From Micromonospora globbae (lineage in GTDB: Bacteria; Actinomycetota; Actinomycetes; Mycobacteriales; Micromonosporaceae): a DNA stretch of 64,000 nucleotides. The position numbers were made by a program, and so were the translations under genes. The DNA is taken from assembly GCF_003610785.1 (NCBI RefSeq), contig NZ_RAQQ01000017.1:109446-173445 (forward strand). The letters run 5' to 3'. How positions within the stretch are numbered: the stretch's first letter is position 1; each line of letters starts with the position of its first letter. Positions 24,402 through 33,364 of this stretch are shown piece after piece. Under the pieces are notes generated by a model. That model saw only the letters and a list, made by a program, of their open reading frames with translations. It did not search any database and was not told the DNA's origin.

Positions 24402-26461
24402 TGGCTTCGAACAGCACGATCCGGATCCTGGACGGCAACACGTTCGTCGTCTCCGAGGACACGGGGGACATCGAGGCGACGCCGAGCGAGCCCACCGGCC
24501 TCTTCTCCCTCGACACCCGCTTCCTGTCCCGCTGGGTGCTGACGGTCAACGGCGAGCGCCTCAACGCCCTCTCCTACGACGACCTCCAGTACTACGAGGC
24601 GCGGTTCTTCCTCGTGCCCGGCATGGCGACGCACTACATCGACGCCAAGTTGTCGATCATCCGGGAACGGACCGTCGGCGGCAGCTTCCGGGAACAGATC
24701 ATCATCCTGAACCACGACGAGAAGCCGGTCGACCTGGAGATCCGGCTCGACGCCGGTTCCGACTTCGCCGACCTGTTCCAGGTGAAGGACGAGATCGTCA
24801 ACAAGAAGGGCGAGCTGTACAGCGAGGCCGAACCGGACCGGCTGCGGCTGGGCTACCGGCGGGGCAACTTCGTCCGGGAGACGTCGATCAGCTCCTCCGC
24901 ACCGGCCCGTTACGACCGGGAGGGCCTCGCGTACACCATCCACCTCGAACCGAACGAGCAGTGGGAGACCCGGATCGAGGTGCAGACCACGGCGGTCGGC
25001 CCGGGCGGGCGCGACCTGCGCATCGGTGTGCAGGCCCACGGGGGCGAGCGGCCCGCGCTCCAGCACGACCTGGAACGCTGGATCGCCGAGGCGCCGAAGG
25101 TGAACAGCCAGCACGAGGACCTCGCCTCGACGTACCGGCGCAGTCTCGTCGACCTGGCGGCGCTGCGCTTCTCGCCGCTGTCGCTCGGCGGCGCGACGCT
25201 TCCCGCCGCGGGGCTGCCCTGGTTCATGACCATGTTCGGCCGGGACAGCATCCTGACGTGCCTGCAGACCCTTCCGTTCACCCCGGCGCTGTCGAAGACC
25301 ACGCTGCGGATCCTCGCGTCGTTGCAGGGGACCCGGTTCGACGACTTCCGCGACGAGGACCCGGGCCGGATCCTGCACGAGATGCGGTACGGCGAGACGG
25401 CCGCATTCGAGGAGCAGCCCCACTCGCCGTACTACGGCTCGGTGGACGCCACCCCGCTGTTCCTGATCCTGCTCGACGAGTACGAACGGTGGACCGGGGA
25501 CGTGGCCCTGGTCAAGGAGCTGGAGCAGGAGTCCCGGGCCGCGCTGCGCTGGATCGACGACTACGCGGACCTCGTCGGCAACGGCTACATCTGGTACGAG
25601 CGCCGCAACAGCGACACCGGCCTGGAGAACCAGTGCTGGAAGGACTCGTGGGACTCCATCTCGTACTCCGACGGCCGGCTGCCGCCGTTCCCCCGCGCCA
25701 CCTGCGAGGTGCAGGGGTACGCGTACGACGCGAAGACGCGCGCGGCGCGGCTGGCCCGGGAGTTCTGGAACGACCCCGCGTACGCCGACCAGCTCGAGCG
25801 GGAGGCGGAGGACCTCAAGCAGCGGTTCAACCGGGACTTCTGGGTGGAGGACGGGGAGTACTTCGCGCTCGCCCTCGACCCCGACGGGCGGCAGTGCGAC
25901 GTCCTGAGCTCCAACATCGGCCACCTGCTGTGGAGCGGCATCGTCGACCACGCGCGGGCCGAGAAGATCGCGCAGCATCTGGTCGGGCCGCGGCTGTTCT
26001 CCGGCTGGGGCGTGCGGACGCTCGCCGTGGGGGAGGTCCGCTACAACCCGATCGGCTACCACAACGGCACGATCTGGCCGTTCGACAACTCCTTCATCGC
26101 CTGGGGTCTGCGCCGGTACGGCTTCGCCGAGGAGGCGTCGACGATCGCGAGCGGCATCCTGGACGCGGCGACCTACTTCGACGGCCGGTTGCCCGAGGCG
26201 TTCGGCGGCTACGAGCGGGAGCTGACGAAGTTCCCGGTGGAGTACCCGACGGCCTGCAGCCCGCAGGCGTGGTCGACGGGAACCCCGCTGCTGCTGCTGC
26301 GCACGATGCTCGGGCTGGAACCGCACGAGGGGCACCTGGCGGTCGACCCGCGGCTGCCGGTCGGCATGGGGCGTATCGAGGTCCTCGACATCCCCGGCCG
26401 GTGGGGCCGGGTGGACGCCTTCGCCCGGGGTCGGATGGAGATGCACAAGCTGGTCGACTGA
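24401..26461 (+). CDS. Amylo-alpha-1,6-glucosidase-like glycogen debranching enzyme
   Basis: 686 residues, cytoplasmic. N-terminal GDE_N_bis beta-sandwich (about 1-215: NTFVVSEDTGDI...GLFSLDTRFLSRW) followed by an (alpha/alpha)6 barrel (about 230-680). Barrel landmarks: GLPWFMTMFGRDSILT, DEDPGRILHEMRYGE, YYGSVDATPLFLILLDEY, LENQCWKDSWDS with the general-acid acidic region, and YHNGTIWPFDN. This family acts on alpha-1,6-linked or related glucosides; the exact substrate is not shown. It may use sugars imported by the alpha-glucoside system at 0-3 kb (inference). Confidence 0.85.
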   Translation: MASNSTIRILDGNTFVVSEDTGDIEATPSEPTGLFSLDTRFLSRWVLTVNGERLNALSYDDLQYYEARFFLVPGMATHYIDAKLSIIRERTVGGSFREQIIILNHDEKPVDLEIRLDAGSDFADLFQVKDEIVNKKGELYSEAEPDRLRLGYRRGNFVRETSISSSAPARYDREGLAYTIHLEPNEQWETRIEVQTTAVGPGGRDLRIGVQAHGGERPALQHDLERWIAEAPKVNSQHEDLASTYRRSLVDLAALRFSPLSLGGATLPAAGLPWFMTMFGRDSILTCLQTLPFTPALSKTTLRILASLQGTRFDDFRDEDPGRILHEMRYGETAAFEEQPHSPYYGSVDATPLFLILLDEYERWTGDVALVKELEQESRAALRWIDDYADLVGNGYIWYERRNSDTGLENQCWKDSWDSISYSDGRLPPFPRATCEVQGYAYDAKTRAARLAREFWNDPAYADQLEREAEDLKQRFNRDFWVEDGEYFALALDPDGRQCDVLSSNIGHLLWSGIVDHARAEKIAQHLVGPRLFSGWGVRTLAVGEVRYNPIGYHNGTIWPFDNSFIAWGLRRYGFAEEASTIASGILDAATYFDGRLPEAFGGYERELTKFPVEYPTACSPQAWSTGTPLLLLRTMLGLEPHEGHLAVDPRLPVGMGRIEVLDIPGRWGRVDAFARGRMEMHKLVD

Positions 26462-26506
26462 CGCGCCGGCCGGCGGGGTCCGCCGTGGGCGCGAGGGCCG
26501 GGCCGG

Positions 26507-27154
26507 TCAGCCCGCCGGCAGGACGGTGTCGAGGAAGGCGGCGGTCACCCCGCGCAGGTCGGGCCGGTCCAGCGCCAGCGCGTGCCCGCCGTGGGTGAGC
26601 CAGCTGTGCACGGGGTGCCCGGCGGCGAGGAGCGCGGCCGTGAGCCCGACGGTCTGGCTCGCCGGCACCGAGCGGTCGTCGACGCCCTGCACGAGCAGCA
26701 CGGGCACCCGGTTGCCCAGGTGGGTCGCGACCGTGGCGTCGATGGTGACGGGGTCGCCCGCGGCGGGCGGGCGGCCGAGCAGGCCCTCCCACGGGTCGTC
26801 ACCGGCGCGCAGCCGCTTCCAGTCCGCGGCGAGCGGGTCCACCGGCGGCCAGTACGCCAGCACACCCGCCACGTCGTCCGGCCGGTCGACACCGCGCAGC
26901 GCCAGGTGGAGGGCGAGCATCCCGCCGGCCGAGTCACCGGCGACCAGCAGGGGCAGCTCGCCCGCCTCCGCCCTGGCCCGGCGGGCGGCGGCGCGGACGT
27001 CGTCGAGCTGCGCCGGCCAGCGGGCCTCGGGCACCAGCCGGTAGTCGGCCGGCACCACCCGCAGCCCGTGCGCCGCGAGCGCCGCGCCGTCCTCGCTCGC
27101 CCGGGCGCGCCAGCCGCCGCCGTGGATCCAGAGCAGGACTGCGCGTTCGGTCAT
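26507..27154 (-). CDS. Alpha/beta hydrolase, HSL-like
   Basis: 215 residues. Oxyanion motif HGGGW (residues 10-14), nucleophile elbow GDSAGG (about 72-77), acid Asp in VQGVDDRSVP (about 158) and His in HGGHALALD (about 192). It is short for the family but complete. An esterase or lipase-like role is likely; the substrate is unknown. Convergent with the debranching enzyme gene. Confidence 0.85.
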   Translation of the reverse strand: MTERAVLLWIHGGGWRARASEDGAALAAHGLRVVPADYRLVPEARWPAQLDDVRAAARRARAEAGELPLLVAGDSAGGMLALHLALRGVDRPDDVAGVLAYWPPVDPLAADWKRLRAGDDPWEGLLGRPPAAGDPVTIDATVATHLGNRVPVLLVQGVDDRSVPASQTVGLTAALLAAGHPVHSWLTHGGHALALDRPDLRGVTAAFLDTVLPAG

Positions 27155-27203
27155 GCGCCCATGCTGCCGCCCGCGACCGCGTACGCCCAGGCCTTCCGCT
27201 ACG

Positions 27204-27267
27204 GGCAGAAGTACCGCCGGGCGGCGATGCCCGTCGGCAGAAGTGCCGCCGGATGGCGGCGCCCGTC
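27204..27267. repeat. Two adjacent 32-bp imperfect direct repeats
   Basis: Units 27204-27235 and 27236-27267 both begin GGCAGAAGT and end GCCCGTC, differing at a few positions. They fill much of the spacer between the divergent hydrolase and acyltransferase genes and may lie in their promoters. Confidence 0.75.
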
Positions 27268-27308
27268 ACATTCAGGTTGGCCACAGCTGGAGCGGGTAGG
27301 TTCCGCGA

Positions 27309-28058
27309 ATGCCGGAGCTCGTGTACCCGCCCGTGATCGCCTTCGCCAAGACGATGTTCCGCGTCCTCGACCTGAGGATCACCGTCGAGGGAGCCCGCCA
27401 CGTGCCCCGCTCCGGCGGGGCGGTGCTGGCCAGCAACCACGTCAGCTACCTGGACTTCATCTTCTCCGGGCTCGGCGCCCACGAGTCGCGGCGTCTGGTC
27501 CGGTTCATGGCCAAGCAGTCGGTCTTCCGGCACCGCGTCTCCGGCCCGCTCATGCGGGGCATGCGGCACATCCCCGTCGACCGGTCGGCGGGCGCCGAGT
27601 CGTACGCGGCGGCCGTGGACGCGCTGCGCCGTGGCGAGGTGGTGGGTGTCTTCCCCGAGGCCACGATCAGCCGGTCGTTCACGGTGAAGGAGTTGAAGAG
27701 CGGGGCGGCCCGGATGGCCCGGGAGGCGGGCGTGCCGCTGCTGCCGGTGGCGATCTGGGGCACCCAGCGCCTGTGGACCAAGGGACGCCCCCGGACGTTG
27801 ACCCGGCGGCACACCCCGATCACCATCCTGGTCGGCGAGCCGATGGACCCGGCCGGTTGGCCGGACGCCGCGGCGATGACGGCCGCGCTCAGGGAGCGGC
27901 TCACGGCTCTCGTCGACCGGGCGCAGCGGGAGTACCCGGAATCGCCGACCGGCCCGGAGGACCGCTGGTGGCAGCCCGCGCACCTGGGCGGCACGGCGCC
28001 GACCCCCGAGGAGGCCGCGGCCCTGGACGCCTCACCGCGCGAGCCGTCGACCGCCTGA
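27309..28058 (+). CDS. 1-acyl-sn-glycerol-3-phosphate acyltransferase-like (PlsC family)
   Basis: 249 residues. Acyltransferase motif I NHVSYLD (HX4D, about residues 43-49), motif II around MRGMRHIPVDRS, motif III FPEATIS (about 117-123) and motif IV LPVAIWGTQ (about 140). It should transfer acyl chains to lysophosphatidate or a related acceptor at the membrane. A basic, non-signal N-terminus and an acidic C-terminal tail are present. TAGGTT ends 6 nt before the ATG, so it is probably leaderless. Confidence 0.88.
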   Translation: MPELVYPPVIAFAKTMFRVLDLRITVEGARHVPRSGGAVLASNHVSYLDFIFSGLGAHESRRLVRFMAKQSVFRHRVSGPLMRGMRHIPVDRSAGAESYAAAVDALRRGEVVGVFPEATISRSFTVKELKSGAARMAREAGVPLLPVAIWGTQRLWTKGRPRTLTRRHTPITILVGEPMDPAGWPDAAAMTAALRERLTALVDRAQREYPESPTGPEDRWWQPAHLGGTAPTPEEAAALDASPREPSTA

Positions 28059-28073
28059 CCCGGCCGCCCGGTC

Positions 28074-28805
28074 TCACCGGCGCCCGAAGGCCGCGTCCCC
28101 CGCGGAATCGCGGGACGGCGCGTCCACGGTCCGGTAGTAGTCGTCCCGCGAGCGGAACTCCACCGGCAGCGACCCGGGAAGCATGATCCGGCCCGCGTCG
28201 CGGCCGGGCCCGGCCGCGCGTTCCGCCAGCGCGTCGCGCTCCTGGGCGGAGAGGTCGACGAGGTGCGGACGGGACAGCCGGAAGGTGGCCACCGCCCGGC
28301 ACACCTGCCCGGCCAGCTCCCGGACCTCCCCGTCGGGGCCGCCGAGGGCGAGCGCCGGTTGCCGGATCGTCCGCAGCGCGTCGCAGACGATGAGCACCTG
28401 GGCCGGATGATCGGGCCCGGCCGGCAGCAGCTCCAGCCGGGACGGCCACTGCCAGCGGATCTGCCCACTCATCAGGCCAGGCAGCCGCAACGGCGGACGG
28501 TGCCGGGCGATGCCGACGGCCCGGCCGCCGGGCACCACGGCGAGCTGGGACCCCTCACCCACCCAGACGAGCCGCTGGTCGGTGACGGTCACCGCCACGG
28601 CGCCGGGCAGCGCCCACACCCGCCGCACCTCGCTCGGGCCGAGCAGGTGGCCCGCCACCTGGAGCCGGTGCCGCCCGAGCACCCGCTCGCCCCCGACCGG
28701 CACCAGCTCGTACCGGCGGTCGAGCACCGGTCCCACCTCGTCATCGGCGGCGTCGAACCGGTACGGACCGATGAAGAAGGGGGACGCGTCAGCGTGCATC
28801 GTCAC
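28074..28805 (-). CDS. Hypothetical protein, PH-like beta-rich N-terminus
   Basis: 243 residues, soluble. N-terminal strands (FIGPYRFDAADDEVGPVLDRRYELVPVGGERVLGRHRLQVAG...AVAVTVTDQRLVWVG) look like a bacterial PH-domain pattern, followed by a mixed region and a Cys-containing helix (VCDALRTIRQPAL, LAGQVCRAVATFRLSRPHL). No family is recognised with certainty and no catalytic motif is seen. It lies just downstream of the signalling operon on the same strand (81-bp gap). Confidence 0.6.
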   Translation of the reverse strand: MTMHADASPFFIGPYRFDAADDEVGPVLDRRYELVPVGGERVLGRHRLQVAGHLLGPSEVRRVWALPGAVAVTVTDQRLVWVGEGSQLAVVPGGRAVGIARHRPPLRLPGLMSGQIRWQWPSRLELLPAGPDHPAQVLIVCDALRTIRQPALALGGPDGEVRELAGQVCRAVATFRLSRPHLVDLSAQERDALAERAAGPGRDAGRIMLPGSLPVEFRSRDDYYRTVDAPSRDSAGDAAFGRR

Positions 28806-28886
28806 GACCTCCCGCAGAGCTCACCGTCGCCGTGCTTCCCTCGGGTCGAGGGTGGCGGATCCGCAGACCAGGTGTCATGACAGCCG

Positions 28887-29576
28887 TTAGGGGGTCGGCC
28901 GGTCGTACCGCGCCTGCGACCGGTAGATGCCGATCTCCTCCGGCCGGATGAGGCCGTCCTCGATCGCACGGGCCAGCAACGCCGCCTTCGTGGCGGCCGG
29001 GCGGCCCGCTCGGGTGTACTTGATCCGCGCACGGTCGACGTACTGCTTGACGGTGTGTTCGCTGATCCGCATCCGACGGGCCACCGACGCCTTCGACATC
29101 GACTGGAACCAGAGCAGCAACGCCTCGCGTTCCTTGTCGGAGAGGACCGGCCGGTCCGGTCGCGGGTCGCCGACCATCGCCCCGGCGAGCGCCGGCGGCA
29201 CGTACGGGCGGTCGCTCGCGGCCGCGAGCACGGTGGCCACGCAGTGCTCGCGCCCCTCGTGCTTCGCGAGGAAGGCCACCGCACCGGCGTCCAGCGCGGC
29301 GAGCATGGTCTCCGGGTCGCTGTGCTCGGAGTAGACCACCACCCGGCGGCCGGCCGCGCTCAGCTCCGACAGCTTGTCGAGCACCATGCGGCCGTGCAGG
29401 CGCAGGTCGAGCAGGACGACGTCGGCGTCGGGCGCGGACCGGAGCACCTCGTCCGGGTCGTCCCCGGTGGCCAGCACGGTCAGCCGGGGCTCGGTGGCCA
29501 GCCAGGCGCGTACGCCGTCGACCACGACCGGGTGGTCGTCCACGATCGCCACTCCGACCGGCCGTTCACCGCTCAT
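28887..29576 (-). CDS. NarL/LuxR-family response regulator
   Basis: 229 residues. Receiver domain with acidic pocket Asp13/Asp14 and phospho-acceptor Asp57 (VVLLDLRL), switch VVVYSEHS and Lys in FLAKHEG. A C-terminal LuxR-like HTH follows (LSDKEREALLLWFQSMSKASVARRMRISEHTVKQYVDRARIKY). The DNA-binding domain is followed by a helical tail. The ATG at 29574-29576 overlaps the kinase stop (ATGA); another in-frame ATG lies 8 codons upstream (29600). Partner of the two kinases upstream. Confidence 0.9.
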   Translation of the reverse strand: MSGERPVGVAIVDDHPVVVDGVRAWLATEPRLTVLATGDDPDEVLRSAPDADVVLLDLRLHGRMVLDKLSELSAAGRRVVVYSEHSDPETMLAALDAGAVAFLAKHEGREHCVATVLAAASDRPYVPPALAGAMVGDPRPDRPVLSDKEREALLLWFQSMSKASVARRMRISEHTVKQYVDRARIKYTRAGRPAATKAALLARAIEDGLIRPEEIGIYRSQARYDRPTP

Positions 29577-30850
29577 CTCCGCCACCGGGCCTGCGCCCAT
29601 CTGATCTCCCCGTCCCGCTCGTAGAGCTGATCCACCCGACCGTCGTCCGTGTCATCCCACCCGGGCGGCGGACCCGTCGCGTCCGGGCCGTCCCGGTCCG
29701 GGGTGACGAGGCTGACCACCACCTCGTCCGGGGCGGAGACCACCGTGAGCCGGGCCCACCCCCGCGCGTCGGCCAGCGTGGCGGTGAGGGGTTCGGCGAG
29801 CCGGCGGCGGACGTCCACCGGCAGCGGCGGTGGCGTGCCGATGGTCACCAGGTCGATGGGTACGCCGTTGCGCTCGGCCAGGTCGGCGGCGGCCCGCAGT
29901 TCGTGCAGCAGAGGGTCGGGCACGTCGTCCGACTCGGCGATCAGCCGCCGCAGCCGGGACGCCGCCAGCACCGCCCGGCGCTGCACGTGCGGGTCGGCCG
30001 GGTCGGCGCGCCCCTCCGCCAGGTCCGCCAGCACCGCCCCGGCGGCGCCGCTCACCAGGGCCAGCCGCTCGCGCCGGTCGCGTCGGGCCCGCTCGGCGGC
30101 GTCCCGTTCCGCCGTCGTCGCCCGGGTGGCCGCCGCGGTGGCGGCCCGCTGCCGGGCCAGCGCGGCGATCACGGCGCTCCCCGCGAACGCGGCGATCGGC
30201 AGCGAGACCGTGCCGTAGACGTACATCGCGTAGCGGGCCAGGTCGGCGGGGGCGGTCGCGCCGTACCCGACGACCGCGGCGAACGCGATGAGCGAGTGTG
30301 CGGCGAGCAACGCGACGAGCCCCACCACCCGCCGGCCCCAGAGCGCGAGCACGAAGAACCAGCCGAGGGTGCTCCACACCCAGTTCGCCGCGGTGAAGAG
30401 TTGCGTACCGCCGACGGCGGCGAAGACCGTGACGTCGACGGCGAGCAGCAGCCCGGCCAGCGGCCACGCCGGCAGCGGCGTGTCGTGCAGCAGCCGGACA
30501 CCGGTGAGCACGCCGAGCACCGCGACGAGCGCCCAGGCGGCGAGCACCACCCCGGGCGCCGCCAGGCCCGCGTGGCCGGCCAGCACGGCGGGCAGCGCGA
30601 CGGCCGTGTGCCAGGCCAGCGCGATGGTGATGGCCGCGACGCGGGCGCCACGGTCGGAGGCCCGGGCCACGGCCGCCGCGATCTGACCCACGGCCGCACG
30701 GACCGGCGCCTCCCCGACCGGCGGCACCTCGACCGGCGGCGCCTCCCCGACCGGCGTGCGCGAGACGGGGAGGGCCGCCGCGCCGGGCCCGGTGGCCGGC
30801 ACGGCGGCGTGGAGTGGGGAGGGCGTGGCGGCGTTGAGGTCAGCCGACAC
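29573..30850 (-). CDS. Membrane sensor with degenerate histidine-kinase core
   Basis: 425 residues. A Pro-rich N-terminus is followed by about six membrane helices (about 65-225) and a cytoplasmic coiled region where a NarX/DesK-type kinase would have its H-box (ERARRDRRERLALVSGAAGAVLADLAEG), but no His is present. The C-terminal part (VRRRLAEPLTATLADARGWARLTVVSAPDEVVVSLVTPD) keeps strands of a HATPase domain without clear N or G boxes. It probably acts as a sensory pseudokinase with the active kinase upstream. It overlaps that gene by 11 bp. Confidence 0.75.
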   Translation of the reverse strand: MSADLNAATPSPLHAAVPATGPGAAALPVSRTPVGEAPPVEVPPVGEAPVRAAVGQIAAAVARASDRGARVAAITIALAWHTAVALPAVLAGHAGLAAPGVVLAAWALVAVLGVLTGVRLLHDTPLPAWPLAGLLLAVDVTVFAAVGGTQLFTAANWVWSTLGWFFVLALWGRRVVGLVALLAAHSLIAFAAVVGYGATAPADLARYAMYVYGTVSLPIAAFAGSAVIAALARQRAATAAATRATTAERDAAERARRDRRERLALVSGAAGAVLADLAEGRADPADPHVQRRAVLAASRLRRLIAESDDVPDPLLHELRAAADLAERNGVPIDLVTIGTPPPLPVDVRRRLAEPLTATLADARGWARLTVVSAPDEVVVSLVTPDRDGPDATGPPPGWDDTDDGRVDQLYERDGEIRWAQARWRR

Positions 30851-32018
30851 CGGGCCACTCCAGCCGGATCCGGGTGCCCGCGCCGGGGGCCGAGTCGATC
30901 CGTACGCTGCCGCCGACCGCCGTCATCCGACCGCGCACCGACTCGCGCAGCCCGTACCGGTGCGGCGGCACGGCCGCCGGGTCGAAACCGGGACCGTCGT
31001 CGACCACCTCGACCACGACGCCACCCCCGTACGGCGTGAGGCGCAGTGCGGCCGCCGCCCCCGGCGCGTGACGGACCACGTTGGACAGCGCCGCGTACAC
31101 GCTCGCCGCCATGGCCTCGGCCACCGCCGGGGGCACGGCGCACGGCGTCAGGTCGGTGTCCAGCGGCAGCTCCGGCAACCGGTCACGCACCGACCGCAGC
31201 CGCTCGTCGAGCGGTACCGGACCGTCGGCGGGCACCGCGCGCGCGTCGGCCAGGGCGGCGAGGGTACGCAGGTCGGCCGCGCACCGCCGACGCAGCGCCG
31301 CCGACGGGCCGGGGACCGCGCCGAGGCCGACCATCGTGAGCGTGCCGAGCACGGTGTCGTGCAGGTCGCGGTTCTGCCGGCGTTCCGACTCCCGTGCCGT
31401 ACGCGCCGCCAGCGCCTCCCCGACGAGCCGCTGGTGTGCCGCGAAGGCGCGGTCGGCGCGGCCGATCCGGCGGCGCATCACCGTGCTCATCGCGGCCGTG
31501 CACCCGGTCTGCACCAGGAGGGTCGCCGCGTGGGCCGTGGCCTCGCGCGGGTTCCCCGCGCCGTGCGCGCCCACCGCGTAGGCGGCGGTGACCACGAGGG
31601 CGGCCGGGACCGACCAGCGCGCCGGTGCGGTGACCTGGGTGTTGATGACCGTCGTACTGGCCAGCACGGCGATCCAGCTCCCCTCGCCGGGCAGCACCTC
31701 CGGCGCCACGAGATGGGGGATGAGCAGGCAGGTGGCCGTGGTGAGCGCCACGTCGCCGACCACCAGGAGCGGGGTGACGCCGCCGCGCAGGGCACGCGCC
31801 GCGTACCAGACGGACCACGCGGTCAGCACGGCGACGGCGGGGAGCAGAAGCTCCACCCGCACGGGAGGGGTGCGTACGGAGACGGCGACGACCGCGCCGA
31901 CCAGGCCGCAGGTGAGCCGGAGCAGTGCCGGCAGGGTGGCGAAGATGAGGCTGAGCGCGCCGCCGGCCGGGCTGTCCAGCACGGCAGGGGCCACGGTCCG
32001 AACGGGAACGGCCGGCAT
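30840..32018 (-). CDS. Sensor histidine kinase, NarL-partner class
   Basis: 392 residues. About six membrane helices (about 20-180) followed by a HisKA_3 dimerisation domain with phospho-acceptor His220 (QNRDLHDTVLGTL) and a HATPase_c domain: N box AALSNVVRHAPG, G1 box DDGPGFDP, and GLRESVRGRMTAVGGSVRI. It is the only enzyme of the three-gene operon with a complete kinase core, so it should phosphorylate the response regulator encoded at 28887-29576. The signal is unknown. Confidence 0.9.
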   Translation of the reverse strand: MPAVPVRTVAPAVLDSPAGGALSLIFATLPALLRLTCGLVGAVVAVSVRTPPVRVELLLPAVAVLTAWSVWYAARALRGGVTPLLVVGDVALTTATCLLIPHLVAPEVLPGEGSWIAVLASTTVINTQVTAPARWSVPAALVVTAAYAVGAHGAGNPREATAHAATLLVQTGCTAAMSTVMRRRIGRADRAFAAHQRLVGEALAARTARESERRQNRDLHDTVLGTLTMVGLGAVPGPSAALRRRCAADLRTLAALADARAVPADGPVPLDERLRSVRDRLPELPLDTDLTPCAVPPAVAEAMAASVYAALSNVVRHAPGAAAALRLTPYGGGVVVEVVDDGPGFDPAAVPPHRYGLRESVRGRMTAVGGSVRIDSAPGAGTRIRLEWPGVG

Positions 32019-32101
32019 CGGGTTGAGGCGTCCTTCCGGCGACGACCCGATCCGGGGTCGCGCGGCATAGATCGACGCCGAAGAATAACACGCGGGCGGA
32101 G

Positions 32102-32139
32102 CGTACGATCACACACGGTGTGCGACATGCGATCGTACG
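32102..32139. promoter_or_regulatory. Nested palindromes upstream of the kinase operon
   Basis: A 9-bp perfect inverted repeat CGTACGATC/GATCGTACG (32102-32110 with 32131-32139) encloses an 11-bp palindrome CACACGGTGTG (32112-32122). The site lies about 85 bp upstream of the kinase start and is AT-richer than its surroundings. A regulator-binding site or a terminator for the operon's upstream neighbour are both possible. Confidence 0.55.
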
Positions 32140-32216
32140 GCTGGCGGTCGCCCGTCTGTGCTGGCCGCGGCTCCGGGTTCCCCCGCCGGCCCGGTTACGG
32201 CGCGTCGCCCCGCCGC

Positions 32217-33110
32217 TCAGTTGATCGGCAGCACGGCCGGCCCACCGCCCGCGATCGAGCGGGTGAGCCGGCGGCCACCGGACCAGAAGTAGCACCGCAC
32301 ACCCCGGTCGCCGCGCTCCCACGCCTCCTGCGACGGGAAGCGGAAGGTGGTGCCGGTGCGGTAACGGAGCATGCGGTCGACCGGCACCTTCGCGTACTCG
32401 GCGACGACCGTGCGACAGCGGGCGTGGACGGTCTCCCCGTCGCGCTGCGCGACCTCGTACGGCCGCTCCGGCGCGGTCCAGACGCCCACGTACTCGTACT
32501 GGTGGGGAGTCGTGCAGGCGGTCGGCAGCAGCCGCCGCCAGCCGTCCTCGGCCATGCAGCCGAGCCGTACGCCGGATCCGCTCCGCACGGCGTCGCGCAG
32601 GCTGCCGGCGCGGCTGACCGCCGTGTCGTCCTCCCCGTTGGCGCCCGTCACGGCGTTCAGTTCGTAGAGGTCGCAGCGGAACCAGCGGGAACCGGCGGTC
32701 CAGCCCACCGCCGAGGCGGCCACCGCCCGCACGGACAGCCGGGCGCCGCGCCAGTCGCCGCCCACGAACTCCCTGGCTCGCGCGTCGCACTCGCGGAAGG
32801 CCTCGCGCATCGGCGCCGACCCCGGCGGGGGAGGGTGCGGACGACGGGCCGTGTCGCCGGTGAACGTTCCGACGTGGAGCGTCTCGACCAGGTGCACCTC
32901 GCCGCAGTCCACCGGGGCGTGACCGCTGAGGTGGCCGGACTCGCCGGCGACCGTGTGGCACTCGCCCGGCCGCGGGGTGAACTGCCGTGCCTCGGCCGCC
33001 GGGCGCCAGTCGTCGGTGAGGTCACCGTCGATGCCGGTCGGATCGCCGCACCCCGCCAGCGCCATCATGATCAGCGCAGCCCCCACCGCCGCGCGCCGCC
33101 GGCGTCGCAT
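32217..33110 (-). CDS. Septum-formation family lipoprotein
   Basis: 297 residues. Signal peptide with lipobox MALAGC (Cys23) after a basic n-region (MRRRRRAAVG). The extracellular part holds the repeated Cys pattern of septum-formation domains: PGECHTVAGE...APVDCGEVHLVETLHVGTF, then RECDARAREFVGG, and a second copy (LGCMAEDGWRRLLPTACTTPHQYEYVGVW, CRTVVAEYAKVP). The ATG at 33110 has GGGAGGG 5 nt upstream. The family name comes from homology; a cell-division role is not shown. Confidence 0.8.
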   Translation of the reverse strand: MRRRRRAAVGAALIMMALAGCGDPTGIDGDLTDDWRPAAEARQFTPRPGECHTVAGESGHLSGHAPVDCGEVHLVETLHVGTFTGDTARRPHPPPPGSAPMREAFRECDARAREFVGGDWRGARLSVRAVAASAVGWTAGSRWFRCDLYELNAVTGANGEDDTAVSRAGSLRDAVRSGSGVRLGCMAEDGWRRLLPTACTTPHQYEYVGVWTAPERPYEVAQRDGETVHARCRTVVAEYAKVPVDRMLRYRTGTTFRFPSQEAWERGDRGVRCYFWSGGRRLTRSIAGGGPAVLPIN

Positions 33111-33364
33111 GCCACCCTCCCGCAGGTCCCCCGTGACACGGCGGAGCATAGGCCACCGCGGGGACCGTCCCCCCGACCGAGCGGTGTGACCCGGCGCACG
33201 ACTGCGGCGACGACGCTCCCGTGTGGACGCTTCCGCCTCGCGCCCCGCCCACGAGGCGGGCGGTGGGCGGCTTGCGGGCCTGCGGCTGCGGACGTTCGCG
33301 GGCCGAACCGGGGCGGCCGGAAAACGCGTTGAGCGGAGGCCGCCCGAGGGGCAGGGTTGCCGGC

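Noticed and set aside
29573..30850. Second active histidine kinase
   Set aside because: No His at the H-box position and no recognisable N/G boxes, so it is described as a degenerate kinase.
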